Source of the DNA: Didymodactylos carnosus
Lineage: Eukaryota; Rotifera; Eurotatoria; Philodinida; Philodinidae
DNA: 64,000 nt
Assembly: GCA_905250885.1 (NCBI GenBank)
Contig: CAJNOQ010000145.1
Location: forward strand, 1-64,000
Direction of reading: 5' to 3'
Shown: in pieces, positions 23,860-35,950 of the stretch
Position numbering within the stretch: the stretch's first letter is position 1
How the letters are laid out: every line of letters begins with the position of its first letter
Made by a program: the position numbers and the translations under genes
Notes under the pieces: model-generated
Told to the model about the DNA's origin: nothing
Databases searched by the model: none
Seen by the model: only the letters and a program-made list of their open reading frames with translations

Positions 23860-24827
23860 TCTATTTAGTTTAGGATATTAAATGATCTAAAAACATAGAA
23901 TTGTAAAGTAATGTTCATCAAATGTGCATGACAGGTACGTTATGTATACACGACTGTGTCCCATAAATGATGCACCTTTTCTTTCTATTTTTGAATCTGT
24001 TCGAGTATTACATGGTCGTTATTCCGAACAATTCTTCTTTAATCAGAATCTACGTCTTGCCAAAAAACAGACAAATATTTTTCGTATTTGTCTGTAAGAT
24101 GATTGGAGTGTATTCCGGTACGTACTGAATCTTTGTTTGACACCGTTTGTGTCGCGAGATAGCTTGAGATCTTTGCTTGTTGCTATCCAGACTGCGTTCT
24201 TATACTTGAATAACACATTACATTTTACGGTTTAAAAATTTTTCTTCTTTCTTACTGTATCTAAATATTGTATGGACGAAAGGTAAACACACCTTTTGGT
24301 TTTTTGTTATATCAACTTATATAGATGATTACTATATGAGGTATAGATGTCAAATCATCGATGCAAAGCAAACTATTTCCTAGTAAAATAATTTGCTACT
24401 CGGTTGGTTGTAAAAAATTCACGCATCCCAAAAAAATCTGACCATTGTCTCGATAAACTCATAAAACGGTCTACCGATTGAGACCTATTCATGAAATACC
24501 TTTCGTCGTATTGAAAATGCATGCTCTAAAAAATGTAAAAACTTGTATAACAACAGCAATATTTAGATTGACCATCACTGGAAAGGGTTATCTATATACA
24601 CCGAAAACGCAATTTTGTAAGAAACTTAATCAAATAGAAATTTTCGTCAAATATCGACTGGTAGGAAAATAATATTATAACCATGATCTACATAAAAATG
24701 ATCTATGACAGTTGATTTTTTTGTAAAAAAGAATCATCTTCTGGAAGATATCAGTATGATAAAAAGTCGTATTACGGTGTTCTACTCAACTCTGATCTCA
24801 ATTATCTCAGCGAAAAAATGGGCACCA

Positions 24828-24957
24828 GAGACCGAAACGGGTCAACCAAACGTGAGCCGAATCCGACTCAACCCGAACATAAGGTGACCCGAACTCGATC
24901 CGACCGAAATCAATATCTTATACGTTGGTCCGAACCCGACCCGAACGGATCCGAAAA
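24828..24957. repeat. Degenerate CCGAAC/CGGGTC simple-sequence patch
   Basis: Many near-repeats of (A/G)ACCCGAAC, CCGAAT and CGACTC follow each other, for example GAACCCGACCCGAACGGATC. GC content is far above the surroundings. Similar CGGGTC- or GGGACC-type patches occur at about 29930-30010 and 34790-34845. Confidence 0.6.
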
Positions 24958-24967
24958 TTTTGCAATT

Positions 24968-25094
24968 GTGAATTCTTTTCTCCTAATCGTCTAAAATAGA
25001 TTTTTTTAAAAAGGAAGTCAGACAAGATCGTGAAGAGTATCCCGGTATCCCTTTAATATAAGACTTTTAGATGGTTAGGAGAAAAGAATTTTTA
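24968..25094. repeat. Small inverted repeat
   Basis: GAATTCTTTTCTCCTAA near the left end pairs with TTAGGAGAAAAGAATT near the right end, extending through TCGTCTAAAA against TTTTAGATGG. The loop is about 70 bp. Confidence 0.7.
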
Positions 25095-27155
25095 TCAAGT
25101 TTTGACATGAGTAACTAGCATTGAGTCATGTCCAGTTTTCAAGTACAAAACTAAAAAGATTCATTCGTGAAAAATAGGAGAAAAATGTCTTTTTCCACCC
25201 ATGATACCCATTGTCCAGCCATTTTTACAAAATTAAAACTTTTTTAATGCAGAACTGAAGTACGATTTATTTTGGGACTGCCACATGCATGACCTATATT
25301 TAATAAGTACTGAAAAATATGCTAATTTAAAAATACGGAATTTTTTAGTTTTCTATTATTTAGTCCTAGATAGTTAAACATATTATTATGTCTAAATATA
25401 TGATCTTATAGAGTAAACATCCCTCTTTCAAATGAGCAATGAACCAATCATAGGAGTTTGATCGTTTTTGAGAAAATTGGAAAATATGAACATTTGTGAA
25501 AATTCACGTTGTTTTGGTAACAAGAGTGGCCCTCAGTAAAGTGCTCTAGTTGTTTAGAAAAGCACTTCCAGAAAGAGTTATTATAAGATTAGTGGTAATT
25601 TTGTATGCTCTTTCCAATGAGACATAAATAAAAATAAAATAAAAGTTATCTCGGGACAGTCTTACTGGATCGGTTTTCTGGTCAGGGCTCTCTTAAGTGG
25701 AAAAATGGCTGTTCAAAAAAATTCGTTTTCTCATTAAACTAATGAGAATAATTAGTAATTGTTACATAGATAGATAGAGAAATCATACTTCTGTAACCAC
25801 TGGGAATCTTCCAGTTTCACTCGTTAATTAATCTGAATTCTAGTTACTAAAGTAGATGAGAGAAAATTTGAAAATTTTTGTATTTTTTATTTATAAAACT
25901 ATTGTAAAAATACATAATGCGAAAGACCATAGAACATGGCTAGAAAATCCAACATATCTTGCAGTTCACTTTCAGGATGGAGAATAGTCCTAGTGAAACT
26001 TCTTGTATCCAAGATCTGAGATTAAGAAACGTCACACGAGTTTGAATCTTCCACTTAAGATCAAGATGAAAAATTTTCTTTACATTTTGTTTTTCAATCA
26101 GCGATTTTGAATAGGAAAACAGCAAAATACAACAGAAGAAGAATGTTGAAACAGTTTATAAAATGAAATTTTAAAAATTATAGTTTAAATAGTAAGTGTT
26201 TGATTTAGAAACCCTTTTCATTTGTAAACTGTTTTTAACTTCATTAATAAAAAAAATAATGAGATTTTTCTGTCAAGACTGGACTGTAAGGGAATTATAT
26301 TAAGTCAACCTATAATTCTAAATTTTATAAAATTCAGTTGACCTCTCGTTTCTCGTTTCAGGTAATTATTCATATGTGTATGAGGAAAGGACTCAAAAGA
26401 CATAAGTTTGTAGACAGACTTTGATTTTCCATTAATTAGTGACTGTGAAATGATTGTAAACGAAAGATCTGTTGAGTGTAGATGACAAACAGGTAAATTA
26501 TAAATCAAGAGAAACGCCACGTCACTCAAATGTGGGAAACGAATGCCGTAAACTAGCGACATTTCTTAATTTTTTCTTTCTATTTCGATGAACCAAACAG
26601 AAAATAGCAGTCCATATTTTCTTTTAGATATGTGGAGTCTTTATTTGTGGCTAAAAGCAGACAACGGATTTCTTGCAGCTACTGTTTGAAGCTATAAAAG
26701 GAAAAACGCTCTGTTTCTAATTTCTTAGATTAAGTACGGCAATAGTTTCAAAAACCTAAATTGAAGAGTTAGTTTTAGATTGCTCTCGACTCCAGTTTCT
26801 TGCGTGATGTCGCTGAATTTTTCCTCGCGTACTCTCGCCGTGTAGCTTTCCAGCGGAATTCCGCCTGCTTTTTCCTGGTTGCTTCTCGCCAGTTGTTTTC
26901 TTGCAAGATCTCGTCCCCTTTTTTCAGATAAGCGTACATTTCTCAAATAATACCGTAGAGAGACCAAACATAAATAAATAGACAGAAATTCAATCTAAAC
27001 CAGGCCATAAAAGTTAACAGGAAAGATACATAAGCTTGGGTCTCATGAGTGCCCAGTTTATTCATTTGCTATGTAGTGGCGTTATAATGCACTTCAAATA
27101 AAAAATATATTAATGAGGTAGTTCTCTTCCCTGACGATCTTTATTTCTTTTTCGT

Positions 27156-27186
27156 GACGTTTTGACACCGAGGGTGTTTCTTCAGA
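27156..27186 (-). ncRNA. Hammerhead-ribozyme-like motif of Penelope type
   Basis: On the minus strand: CTGAAGA, then stem II arms ACACC and GGTGT around a short CTC loop, then CAAAACGTC. This follows the order CTGATGA-stemII-GAAAC-GTC of the minimal hammerhead motifs found near Penelope-like element ends, with changes in both core boxes. No PLE coding part is recognised close by, so it may be a solo terminal fragment. Catalytic activity is uncertain. Confidence 0.4.
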
Positions 27187-27298
27187 CAGTGAACACTAGA
27201 GTTGCTTGAAAAGTACTGTAAAACATGGAGAAAATCACTTAAATACTGAATGTTTACACTTAATTACTGAAATGATTTAGTAATTAGCAATTAAATCA

Positions 27299-27662
27299 TC
27301 AGGGGGCCGTATCACAAAAAAACCAAGTCAAAATTTGGACTTAAGTTTCTGACTTAGGTTTTATCGTATCGCAAAAAAACTTAAGTCATGGGAAATGTAG
27401 TCTTAAAGTTAAGACCGAAAACATAAGTCGGACTTGAGTCATTGAGGCATTTTTTGAATAGATCAGGCATTTAACGATACGATTCGACGAAAACGACATT
27501 ATAAGGATTAGGGAATAAATATTTCGTTATTTTGCGTGTTTTTATCCGAAGTTTGTCACTGTTGTCAACGACTTTTAAAGAGTAAACAAATCGCCAACTT
27601 GCCTTTGTCGTGATACGATTTAAGTCCCCGGGCTTAAGTTTTTTCGGGATACGACCCCCTGA
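27299..27662. mobile_element. MITE with CAGGGGGCCGTATC ends
   Basis: The left end TCAGGGGGCCGTATC and right end GATACGACCCCCTGA are inverted repeats of about 15 bp, enclosing about 360 bp with no coding capacity. The next internal bases also pair loosely (ACTTAAG/CTTAAGT). Size and ends fit a non-autonomous DNA transposon. A clean target-site duplication is not obvious. Confidence 0.75.
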
Positions 27663-27729
27663 GTACAAATTATTTCATTATCAAACTTCGTTCCAATATA
27701 AATAGCTATTTTACATCTTTTGTTTAAAA

Positions 27730-27795
27730 CAAGCGCGGTGGTTCAATTAGATAAGTCTTCGTCTTGACATCTGAACGTTCCAGGATCAAACTCTG
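27730..27795 (+). repeat. tRNA-like sequence, probably a tRNA-derived SINE head or pseudogene
   Basis: GCGCGGTGGTTCAATTAGAT has the layout of a tRNA D-arm and polymerase III A box, and GTTCCAGGATCAAACTC 40 bases later resembles the T-arm and B box, at normal tRNA spacing. The acceptor stem does not close and the T stem is imperfect, so it is not called as a functional tRNA. It lies directly between the MITE and another hairpin. Confidence 0.5.
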
Positions 27796-27897
27796 AAAAA
27801 CAGAAAAACTTCCAGAAAACTGGCAGAATCTCGCAGTAGAATATTACAGGGTTAGAAATGGGCGAAAAATTACTTTTTATTTTCATAATTGAAATTT

Positions 27898-28032
27898 GAC
27901 GCTATCCCGGAGGGAAATAATTGACGGGAGTTCAAAGTATTTTCGGTAGGGATTTGCTTGCGAAATCTCGCAACGAAGAACCGAGACTTTTTTGAACTCC
28001 CGCCAGTTTTTTCTTCCGGGATCTCCCACGTC
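27898..28032. repeat. Hairpin with CCCGG-type arms
   Basis: GACGCTATCCCGGAGGGAAA and TTGACGGGAGTTCAAA at the left pair with TTTGAACTCCCGCCAG and TTCCGGGATCTCCCACGTC at the right. The loop is about 50 bp. GC content is above the local level; non-coding. Confidence 0.7.
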
Positions 28033-28773
28033 TAATGGGATACAACCCCGCGGGATCTCGCCGAATTCTAAAACAAAATTTTCAGTGGGTGTACAAAAAT
28101 ATATCAGTTATTTAGTTACTAATATTGTAAGATCTATTTCAGAAATGCACGTACTGAAATTTGTGCTTGGAATTGAAATTGTACCAGGTAGATTATAGAA
28201 CTTATATACAGCAATACACATCTTCCTAATCACATTTTCGTTTTTTACTTTTAATCTTTATAATAACAGTAAACAGAATCGATAGACCATTTGACAATGT
28301 ATTCCTTTTGAAATTGCCAAATATCTGCATTTGCATTCGGTAATAGCCTGATACGTAGGGTCGTCCCGATGACGCAAGATCCATTTCATCACTTTTTATA
28401 GAATAGTAATAATTAGGCAGAAAGGGACACTCAAGTATAAGAACATCGGATTCATGTTTCCTTTAGCTGTCAAAGTGTATATAGGGTGACAGAATTCTCT
28501 CTTGCTTTATCTCATACAAAGAAAAATGTTATTGCAAGCGATGAATAATAAACTCGTGTCACTTTTTACGAGCGCTTGTCCAAATGGAGAGGTTTTCGCT
28601 AGTACGCTTGACCGTTTTAATGCTTGCTTTTATATTAATACATCTGTGACTACAAACGGTCTAAGATTCTCTTTTGATTTTTAGATGTTTTTGATTAAAA
28701 ATAAATATTATTTTTTCTAATTATACAAATTTAGATGACAATATGAGATTTTTATTGACCAACCTAACTTTCA

Positions 28774-31700
28774 ATGACAGTGAATTGTATTAAACTACTA
28801 TTAATCCGAGAATACACTGTTTTATTGGCGACCAAACGTTCATTATCAACAGATATATTCGATTTAGTACGTGGCATGGCATCATCATCATCAAAAAAAA
28901 AGAACACCTCACACACGGATCAAATAATAAAATCAAAAAAGATTATCAAAGACCAGGGACAACAGTTAGGAATAAGTTCACGTATAAATTTACAAGTTGT
29001 AGCCAATGGATATGCCGGAACAAAAAAATCTGTTCTTCTAAGTACAGATCAAACAAATTATTTATTTAATTGTGGTGAATCAACACAACGTATATTAACA
29101 GAGAAAAATGGTTGGGATATGAAATTTTCGAAAATAAGTCAATTATTTGTCACACGAAAATCATGGGATACACTGGGTGGTATTGTAGGATTATGTATCA
29201 GTTTAAAAGAATCAAAATCAACCGATATTACATTTCATGCACCATGTGATATGCTTGATCTTTTGAAACATTGGAAAGGTTTAGATGGTTTTCCAAATAT
29301 GACAATTGGTAAAGATATTGTTATACTGTTATATATTTCTACTAAAAATCATTCCTTCTTTATTTTTAAAGATCAACATGATTATCAAAAGGCTGATTTT
29401 ATTGATTCTAATTTTAAAATTCGTGCAATTCCATTAAGATCAACAAATTTTTTTACACATCAGGGTACGCCGTGTTAGAAACATTTTCAAAGTTATATTT
29501 GAATAATAGTTTTACTCAATTTAGAAAATAAGCGACAACGTTTAACATCTGACAATGATCTTGCTGACTTTCAGTTGTATCCTCACGATTTAGTTTATGC
29601 TTATCTGTGTGAAGTAAGAATATTATATTTATATTTTCAAGTTTATCTTATATCTTAATCTTGTATTTTAGACTCAACCATATCCGTCAACTCTATCGCC
29701 AGAACTTTGTGCCTTTCACGGTGTTCCATTGTAAGTATACACCTATATCTTGTCATCTGAATCATGTCTACTACTTATATTATATACTTATTTATAGTAA
29801 TCATTTACGTACACAATTAAAGAATGGAGAAGATGTGACTCTAGAAAATGGTCGTATAGTAAGTGGTGAGCTTTTTATAAAAAAGTGTGATCTCACAACA
29901 TTAACGGATAGTTATTTCCAAGGCTCCACACGGGTCACCTTTTTGTCAGCCAACCCCGTCTCCAACGGGTCTAACTAAATTCTTGCTGTCTTTCAACTTG
30001 TATCCACTCGGTCCAGTCCGACTTAACTCGTCAAATATTTTCTACATACTCGAGAAATTCAAACAAAATGTAAGGAGAGGTATATGTTGACACGACACGT
30101 AAATATTCACTGATAAATTATCGTCGACTAGTAATTATTAATATACTAGTTATAAACAAAACAAACATGAAAAATTCTGTTTTATATTCAAGAATGTTTT
30201 GTATTGAACGAACAAAGAGTACCGGAACTACTCGACTCACCCTGATTTTTCTCAGGCCCATTCCACCTAGTGCGGAGATGTGATTATCACTCTACTGAGT
30301 TCTTTCCGAAAGGATTGGCATAGTACTTTTAAAACATCGTTCAACCTTTGCTTTTCACGTAGTCTGAGTGCTAATGAGAAAAATCTGATCGTAACAATTT
30401 TCTAAATGTTCACTATATCTCTTTTTCTTGTATATTTCAACTAGATTCGATCTGTCGATGTTGTATTACCTGTTGAGCCTCCGGTAAAAGTTTTAGGTAA
30501 GTAAATTTGTCAATCTCCTGTATTACCAGATCAAGAAACCGAGATTTTGTTTTAGTTTTGGATTGTCCGTCATTGTGTTATATGGATGCCATTGAAAAAA
30601 GTGAAATAAACAATCATAAATATCATGCCATTATTCATATGACTTCACATGATCTATTGACAAATGCAGCATATCGTTCTGAGATGAAAAAGTAAGTTTT
30701 TCGATAGCATAAACAGAATATTTATCCTCGATATTTTTTTCATTTTTTAAGAATGAACACAACGCATCATATTTTCCTAGATGAAAATCAAAAAAATGTT
30801 CATAGTGATGCTCTCTATCGTTATCAGTCACAATTGAATTATATAGATGATGGTTTATTTCCTCTACTAAGTTATCAAACAATATTGAAAGAGGTAATGC
30901 GATTGATTGAAATCAAATTATATTATGACATCGTGCTTTTTATAGGGTATTGCATTGCCAGCACCAATTGATAACATAAGTCAAGGTATAACAAGTACCA
31001 GAATCTCATTACGTCCCGTTTTAGGCCCAGATAATTCAAAACAATATTTAGTACAGCCAGAAGTAAACATTGAAGCAATGTTGGAAAATGAACAATTTAA
31101 AGAAACATTTGAAGCTGTTAAACAACAAATAACAGCCATGCATGAAATAGCAAAAACTGGTCATAGTATACCAGAAATTGTCTTTTTGGGTACAGGATCA
31201 GCATGTCCTAGTAAACCAAGAAATATTAGTGGAATACTTATTCATATTAAGTAAGAATATCGACGGTAGGGTTGAGTTACGTTACGGAATCAGTTAGCTT
31301 ATTTACGGTTTTACTGATGAAAGCGAAGATATTTTGTATGTGAGAATACGATACATACTGGCTAAACGAGCTACCCTCCGTTTTCAGAATAAAACTGGTA
31401 TTTTGTTGGATTCAATTAAATTAAAATTTACTTTATTTTAGTTCCACATGCTCTATGATATTAGATTGTGGCGAAGGTACAATAGGTCAAATACATCGTT
31501 TTTATGGTGAACAAACGAATGAAATATTATCACAAATAAAATTAATATTTATTTCACATATGCACAGTGATCATCTCGGCGGTTTATACGGACTAATCCG
31601 TGCCCGTCGTCAAGCATTCGAACATCTACAACTGCCCTATGAAAACGTTTTATTACTATGCCCAAATAAATTGTCCGAAGTTGGTCGACGACAATGGTCA

Positions 31701-32629
31701 TTTTTTAATGAACATGAATTCCAAGATGATGTAACACTTGTTTATAATCGTTCTCTAACGAATGGGACATTAGCATTAAATGACTCAGAAAAATTAACAG
31801 ATAACGATAAAGAGATGGAGAAATATCTGTTGAAAACATTAGAACATATTGGAATGAAATTAATACAAACTGTACTAGTCGAACATATTTATGACGCTCA
31901 TGCCGTGGTTTTGAAACATATTGATGGATGGTCTTTAGCATTTAGTGGTGATTGTCGACCATCGTTAGATTTTATTAAAGCGGGTAAAATTGATTGTTAA
32001 CATCGTGTATTTATGATTGTCAATGTCTAAATTTTAGGTCAAAATTGTGATGTTCTCATTCATGAAGCAACATATGAAGATGGTTTGGAAATATATGCAT
32101 CTCAAATGCGTCATTGTACAATGTCACAAGCTGTCGATGTTGGAAAACAAATGAATGCTAAATTTATTATATTATGGCATTTCAGTCAACGTTATGCAAA
32201 AGTACCATATATGAAACGCACACCTGATCTAAAATTAGAGAATGTTTGCTTGTCATTTGATAATATGAGAATAAAATTGTCCGATTTACCACGTGCATGC
32301 AAATTGACCGGAACATTTGAAAGTTTATTCATTAAAGAACAAGTGCTATATGAACGACGCAGTCAACGACGTGAAAGAGATCCAGAAGTATTAATGAACA
32401 ATGAGCGAATAAATTCACAAAATAAACGACGAGATCAACGATATGTAAGTATAATATGTAGCTAACTAAGATTATGAAGTTATTTCAACTGTTATATGCA
32501 TTCTAGGCAGTTCCAACTCAACAATCCACGGATGTTGTTCAAGAAAAACCACGTGAACAAGAATCTGTCAACGAACCCCATGAAAGTGAATCAGTAAAAC
32601 AGCGGATCGTTGTTTCATCTACCACATGA
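28774..32629 (+). CDS. ELAC2: Long-form tRNase Z (zinc phosphodiesterase ELAC2), 847 aa
   Basis: Twelve exons give one frame: 28774-29308, 29372-29464, 29525-29613, 29672-29730, 29798-29858, 30445-30496, 30556-30691, 30752-30893, 30946-31250, 31442-31983, 32038-32444, 32507-32629. The enzyme cuts the 3' trailer from pre-tRNAs in nucleus and mitochondria. Two metallo-beta-lactamase halves are visible. The degenerate N-terminal half starts near residue 50 (YLFNCGESTQR). The catalytic half starts at GTGSACPSKPRN (about 471-482, the PxKxRN loop) and has the zinc motif HMHSDH at 530-535, SGDCRPS from 659, then HEATYED and HFSQRY. All metal-binding motifs are intact, so it should be active. The N-terminus is basic with few acids, in keeping with a mitochondrial leader, and Met35 (MASSSSKKK) offers an alternative start for a nuclear form. 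Length matches human ELAC2 (826). Intron 5 is ten times longer than most. Confidence 0.95.
29859..30444. other. Expanded intron 5 of ELAC2
   Basis: This intron is 586 bp while most in the gene are 50-65 bp (one other is 191 bp). It contains a GC-richer patch with CGGGTCACC and CCAACGGGTC (about 29930-30010), similar in style to 24828-24957, followed by AT-rich sequence. It probably holds an old insertion; termini were not found. Confidence 0.6.
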
Positions 32630-32739
32630 TTTTCTTTTTGCTCGTCCTTTTATGTTTTTTGCTAATTTTGTGTGACCTACGGTGTTTTTCTACGGTTTTT
32701 GTTCCATGATGTAATCATGCCTGTTTTATTCATTTTTGG

Positions 32740-32745
32740 AATAAA
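32740..32745 (+). terminator. Poly(A) signal AATAAA of ELAC2
   Basis: Canonical AATAAA 111 bp after the ELAC2 stop codon, followed by T-rich sequence. Confidence 0.6.
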
Positions 32746-33036
32746 AGATTCTATTACTTTGTATATCACTCTATCAACTAAAGTCTATTTGTGAATGAGG
32801 CATTTTTTGATATAATGTTTGCCATACTGTAAGATAACTAATTCGATGCAAAGCAATACCGCATTATAGTAATCAACTGCGTCGCACGTCTTTCCTTTCT
32901 AGATCGAAAAAGTATCATTTTCTGTAACGATTTCTCGGGGGTTCAGTTGCACCTAAATTCTCTTTATGCAACATAAAAAAGATATAAAGAATGGAAAAGA
33001 TATTTTTTTAATAACAAAATATGCTGAGACCCCACT

Positions 33037-34083
33037 TCAAAGCATACAAACAGGAGCGAAAGCATACTTTTGTCTTTGTTCGTTCTCTGTAATATGTTGA
33101 TGTAATTGGCCTATGTCTTTCATAAACATCTGTGTTAGAACTAATGCATTATTGACTAATAAATTGTTATTATAATCTTGTAATGAAATTGATGGTAATG
33201 ACTTTATTACTGGCATTATTGATGCTGGCTGCGGTTGGGATACCTGTCCTGAATTGTTTGAAAGTTCTTCTGGTATTGTCTGAAAATAAAAGAAGAAAGA
33301 GTGTAACTGCAATACTTTGTGTCGTTTCCTTATTCTGGAATATTTTTTTCAATACTTATCCACGGCGTGAGTATGCAGAAAAAACCCTGAGTAAAAGAAC
33401 TTCTAGAGATTGTCATCTAATGTTTTTTCTAATAAAATATACATTTAATTAAATCTACATTACTGAAGGTGTGATGAAGAACTGATAAAAAACCTCATAA
33501 CGACTCCATGTCCATAACAAAAAACCAAAATTTTGGCTTCGCTAAACAAAATTATTAAAGATCATTTGAGCAATGGACGAAAACCTGCAACGTATCGCTC
33601 CCAAAATAAGCGCCTTCTCAAAAAACATTAGAAATTTTTAAGAAACTGTTTTCCTGTTTGTGATACATAATTCGAAAAAAAACTGATTTTGCTTTTACTC
33701 AATAAAAGTTTATACTTTTAATTTACTTGTACAATTATTTCAATGAGATATTTTTGTACTTGTGAAACTGTCGTTGATGGTGGTGTTCGACCTTTAAAAA
33801 ATAAGAAGAAACTTTCACATGTTTGTTTCGTCAAGTAGCTGTATGTAATTTTCAAACTTTCTAATAGAATTATTGCACGAAACAAGAAATGTGTAGTAAT
33901 CATCTCTGTCTCGATAGATTTTTCCTTCCTTGTTCTAAAGACAACAGCAAAAAAATTCCTCAATCAATCAATGGCATTAAAAATCCCTCTATTTATTCTT
34001 ACTTCGGTGTCTACGTGCAGTTGCACGATCTTGTTTTAATGATGATGAATAATCCAATTTTACCGACACACGTGGTATTCGAC
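33037..34083 (-). CDS. 3' exons of an unknown gene (5' part not found)
   Basis: Three minus-strand exons agree in phase: 34083-34003, 33791-33727 and 33279-33037, each with a clean acceptor (TTTAAAG, TTTAAAG, TTTTCAG) and GTAAGA or GTAAAT donors. The product ends SQVQKYLIEIIVQ-TIPEELSNNSGQ and then a possibly helical tail around VLTQMFMKDIGQLHQHITEN before the stop. I do not recognise it. A further upstream exon may lie at 34426-34735, where the frame reads YGTIVPFINEFLSKLQ and LLKFVLGKHPYARL, but its donor does not match the phase of the next exon, so a piece is missing. The 5' side is cut by a poly-T run (34738-34750) and the LINE region. It may be a truncated gene. Neighbouring exons show signs of tandem duplication (see 33800-34430). 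Confidence 0.45.
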
Positions 34084-34430
34084 CTTTAAAAATTAAGAAG
34101 AAAGAAAATAATACTTTAATTAGTAAAACTTCATCAATTTGACGCGACAGTCAAAAATTTAACTAAATTAAATCGGCTCTAGAATCTGTTTATTAGTCAT
34201 CTTAAATCATATATCTAAATTTCATTTTCACACTTTAGTTTCGCCAAGCAGTTGCACTTTGAAACTTTCTAAATAGAATTAGTGCATGAAAACGGAAATG
34301 TTTAGTGATCATCTCTATTCCAATAGCTTTTTGCTTTCTTCTTCTGAAGTTAACAGAAGAAAAAACGTCAGCAATTAATCAACGACATTAAAAATTCTTC
34401 TGTTTTTTCTTATTTCTGTATACACGTGCA
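33800..34430. repeat. Diverged tandem duplication within the unknown gene
   Basis: About 33820-34020 and 34235-34430 are alignable in direct orientation over roughly 190 bp: TTTCGTCAAGTAGCTG against TTTCGCCAAGCAGTTG, AAACTTTCTAATAGAATTA against AAACTTTCTAAATAGAATTA, and TCATCTCTGTCTCGATAG against TCATCTCTATTCCAATAG. The exon starts at 33791 and 34083 are also alike (GTCGAACACC, GTCGAATACC). So an exon-intron unit of about 300-415 bp was duplicated and then diverged. Confidence 0.6.
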
Positions 34431-34972
34431 TGATATAATTATGGTTCATGTTAAACACTTCATGAAACATTGAAAAAAATATTCGTTTCTTTTCATCTTC
34501 ATTTATTGAAGTGCTTTTAATAATTGCTTCATCATTGTGTTCGTGGACTGTTTTTGATAATCGTGCGTACGGATGTTTACCAAGTACAAATTTTAATAAT
34601 TTTAGTTCTGTATCATCTTTAATTAATTTGCTATTTTGAAGTTTTGAAAGAAATTCATTTATAAATGGTACTATCGTGCCATATTCATCGTAGCTTTCAT
34701 TTTGATGATGACTACCAGGTATTTGTTCACGATACTTTTTTTTTTTTTTTAAAACTCGTATTTGAATGTTATATGATATTTTGACTAGAGGTCTGCGGGA
34801 CCAAACCTTTTTGGTCCCGGTCCAGGTCTCGTCGTCCCATAAATATTTTTTCAAAATAACGCTGGTAGTTTGAGAGTCAGTGCGTTGTAATCCGGGGCGT
34901 CGGACAGGATGTGTGGGTGGTATTAATTAAGAACTTTTAGAATTTTGTGCGAGTTTTTCTCGCAGAACTAAT

Positions 34973-35658
34973 GCCTACATACAAACAAGCATCGAAACTA
35001 AGAAATGCTTCAATATGCAGCATCATGTACTGTTGCTGGTGCAATTAAGGGAACGAAGGGAGAAAACATCCTAACACTTCTGGGATGGAATAGTGTTAAT
35101 GATCTATATTACATTCATCGACTTTTGCAGTTCTATAAGATCTGGAAACTTGGCTTCAACAGCAAATTAAGAGATTTTATCGCAGAAAAACGATCAGGAC
35201 TGAGAAGTGACGGACAGTTGATGCTAACGCCGAGTATTGTTAACCTCGTAATAGCAAAGCGAACATATCTACCGGTGTGTGTTGAAGAATGGAATAATAA
35301 GAGCATGAAACACTTACGAATAATTAATACCTTTAAAAAATTTAAGCAGGAGTTGTTTCAAAAATATGCTCTTACGTATTTTAAAAGGCCCACCACTCCG
35401 AGAAGAGTAGAAAATTTTTTTGTCCAGTTTGCTACTCGTTTTCCGCCTATCAGTGCAGCACTATTTAAAAGGAATCGTGTTCCTAGTGATTTGTGCGCCT
35501 GTGGGAAGAAAGAGTCCGCTGGACACTTTCGTCTGGATTACAAGAACTACCATGCAAGAACTACTATGTACTCAGACAAAAAATGTTGTATGACCTGCAG
35601 TCTATCCCCCCGAAAAAAAATAGTTTCACTCTGTATTTCTCATTTATTGTCACTATAA
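34973..35658 (+). mobile_element. LINE fragment: C-terminal end of ORF2 reverse transcriptase
   Basis: The frame from about 35005 to 35658 reads QYAAS, GAIKGTKGENIL, LLGWNSVNDLYYIHRLLQFYKI, later LRSDGQLMLTP and LPVCVEEWNN, then FKKFKQELFQKY, and a cysteine patch DLCACGKKESAGHF. This order (post-RT thumb region, then a CCHC-like tail) is typical of the 3' end of jockey/CR1-type non-LTR elements; the last Cys of the tail appears replaced by Tyr in FRLDYKNY. The 5' endonuclease and RT catalytic core (YADD) are absent, so it is a 5'-truncated copy, as usual for LINEs. The frame is open for about 217 codons, so it is not very old. No poly(A) tail is clear. Confidence 0.7.
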
Positions 35659-35950
35659 AAACACATTTATTTAAAACAAACTACATATTCTGAAAGCCCG
35701 TGGAGTTCTCTATTACCCTGTATATTGACTCATTTTCTTGCATTCGTTTATTGAAAAATAATTTGAACACAATGAAGACACCTTCATGTCCAGATTCCCA
35801 CAGACTTGATTTTTTCTTTGTCGTCAAAAATAGTTTTTAAAATTTTTCGTTACTATAGAATGATCTTTTTGAAAAGACAATTATAGAGTCTGATAGAGCT
35901 TGAAATTCTCTATCATCCTGTCTATTTACTTCCTTTCTTGCATTCATTTA

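Larger units (their letters stand above)
23860..27120. other. Gene-free region upstream of the hydrolase
   Basis: No convincing coding frame. The part just above 23860 presumably includes the hydrolase promoter. A GC-rich CCGAAC cluster at 24828-24957 and a small hairpin at 24968-25094 are listed separately. The 26725-26967 minus frame is GC-richer than its surroundings but has no recognisable content. Confidence 0.5.

Noticed and set aside
26026-26034. GAAACGTC-like word as a third hammerhead
   Set aside because: No stem II and no CTGATGA-like box at proper spacing.
34375-34854. A single 159-codon minus-strand protein
   Set aside because: Its first part reads through a poly-A run and a GC-rich patch. 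Only the lower part (about 34426-34735) looks coding, as a possible exon of the unknown gene.
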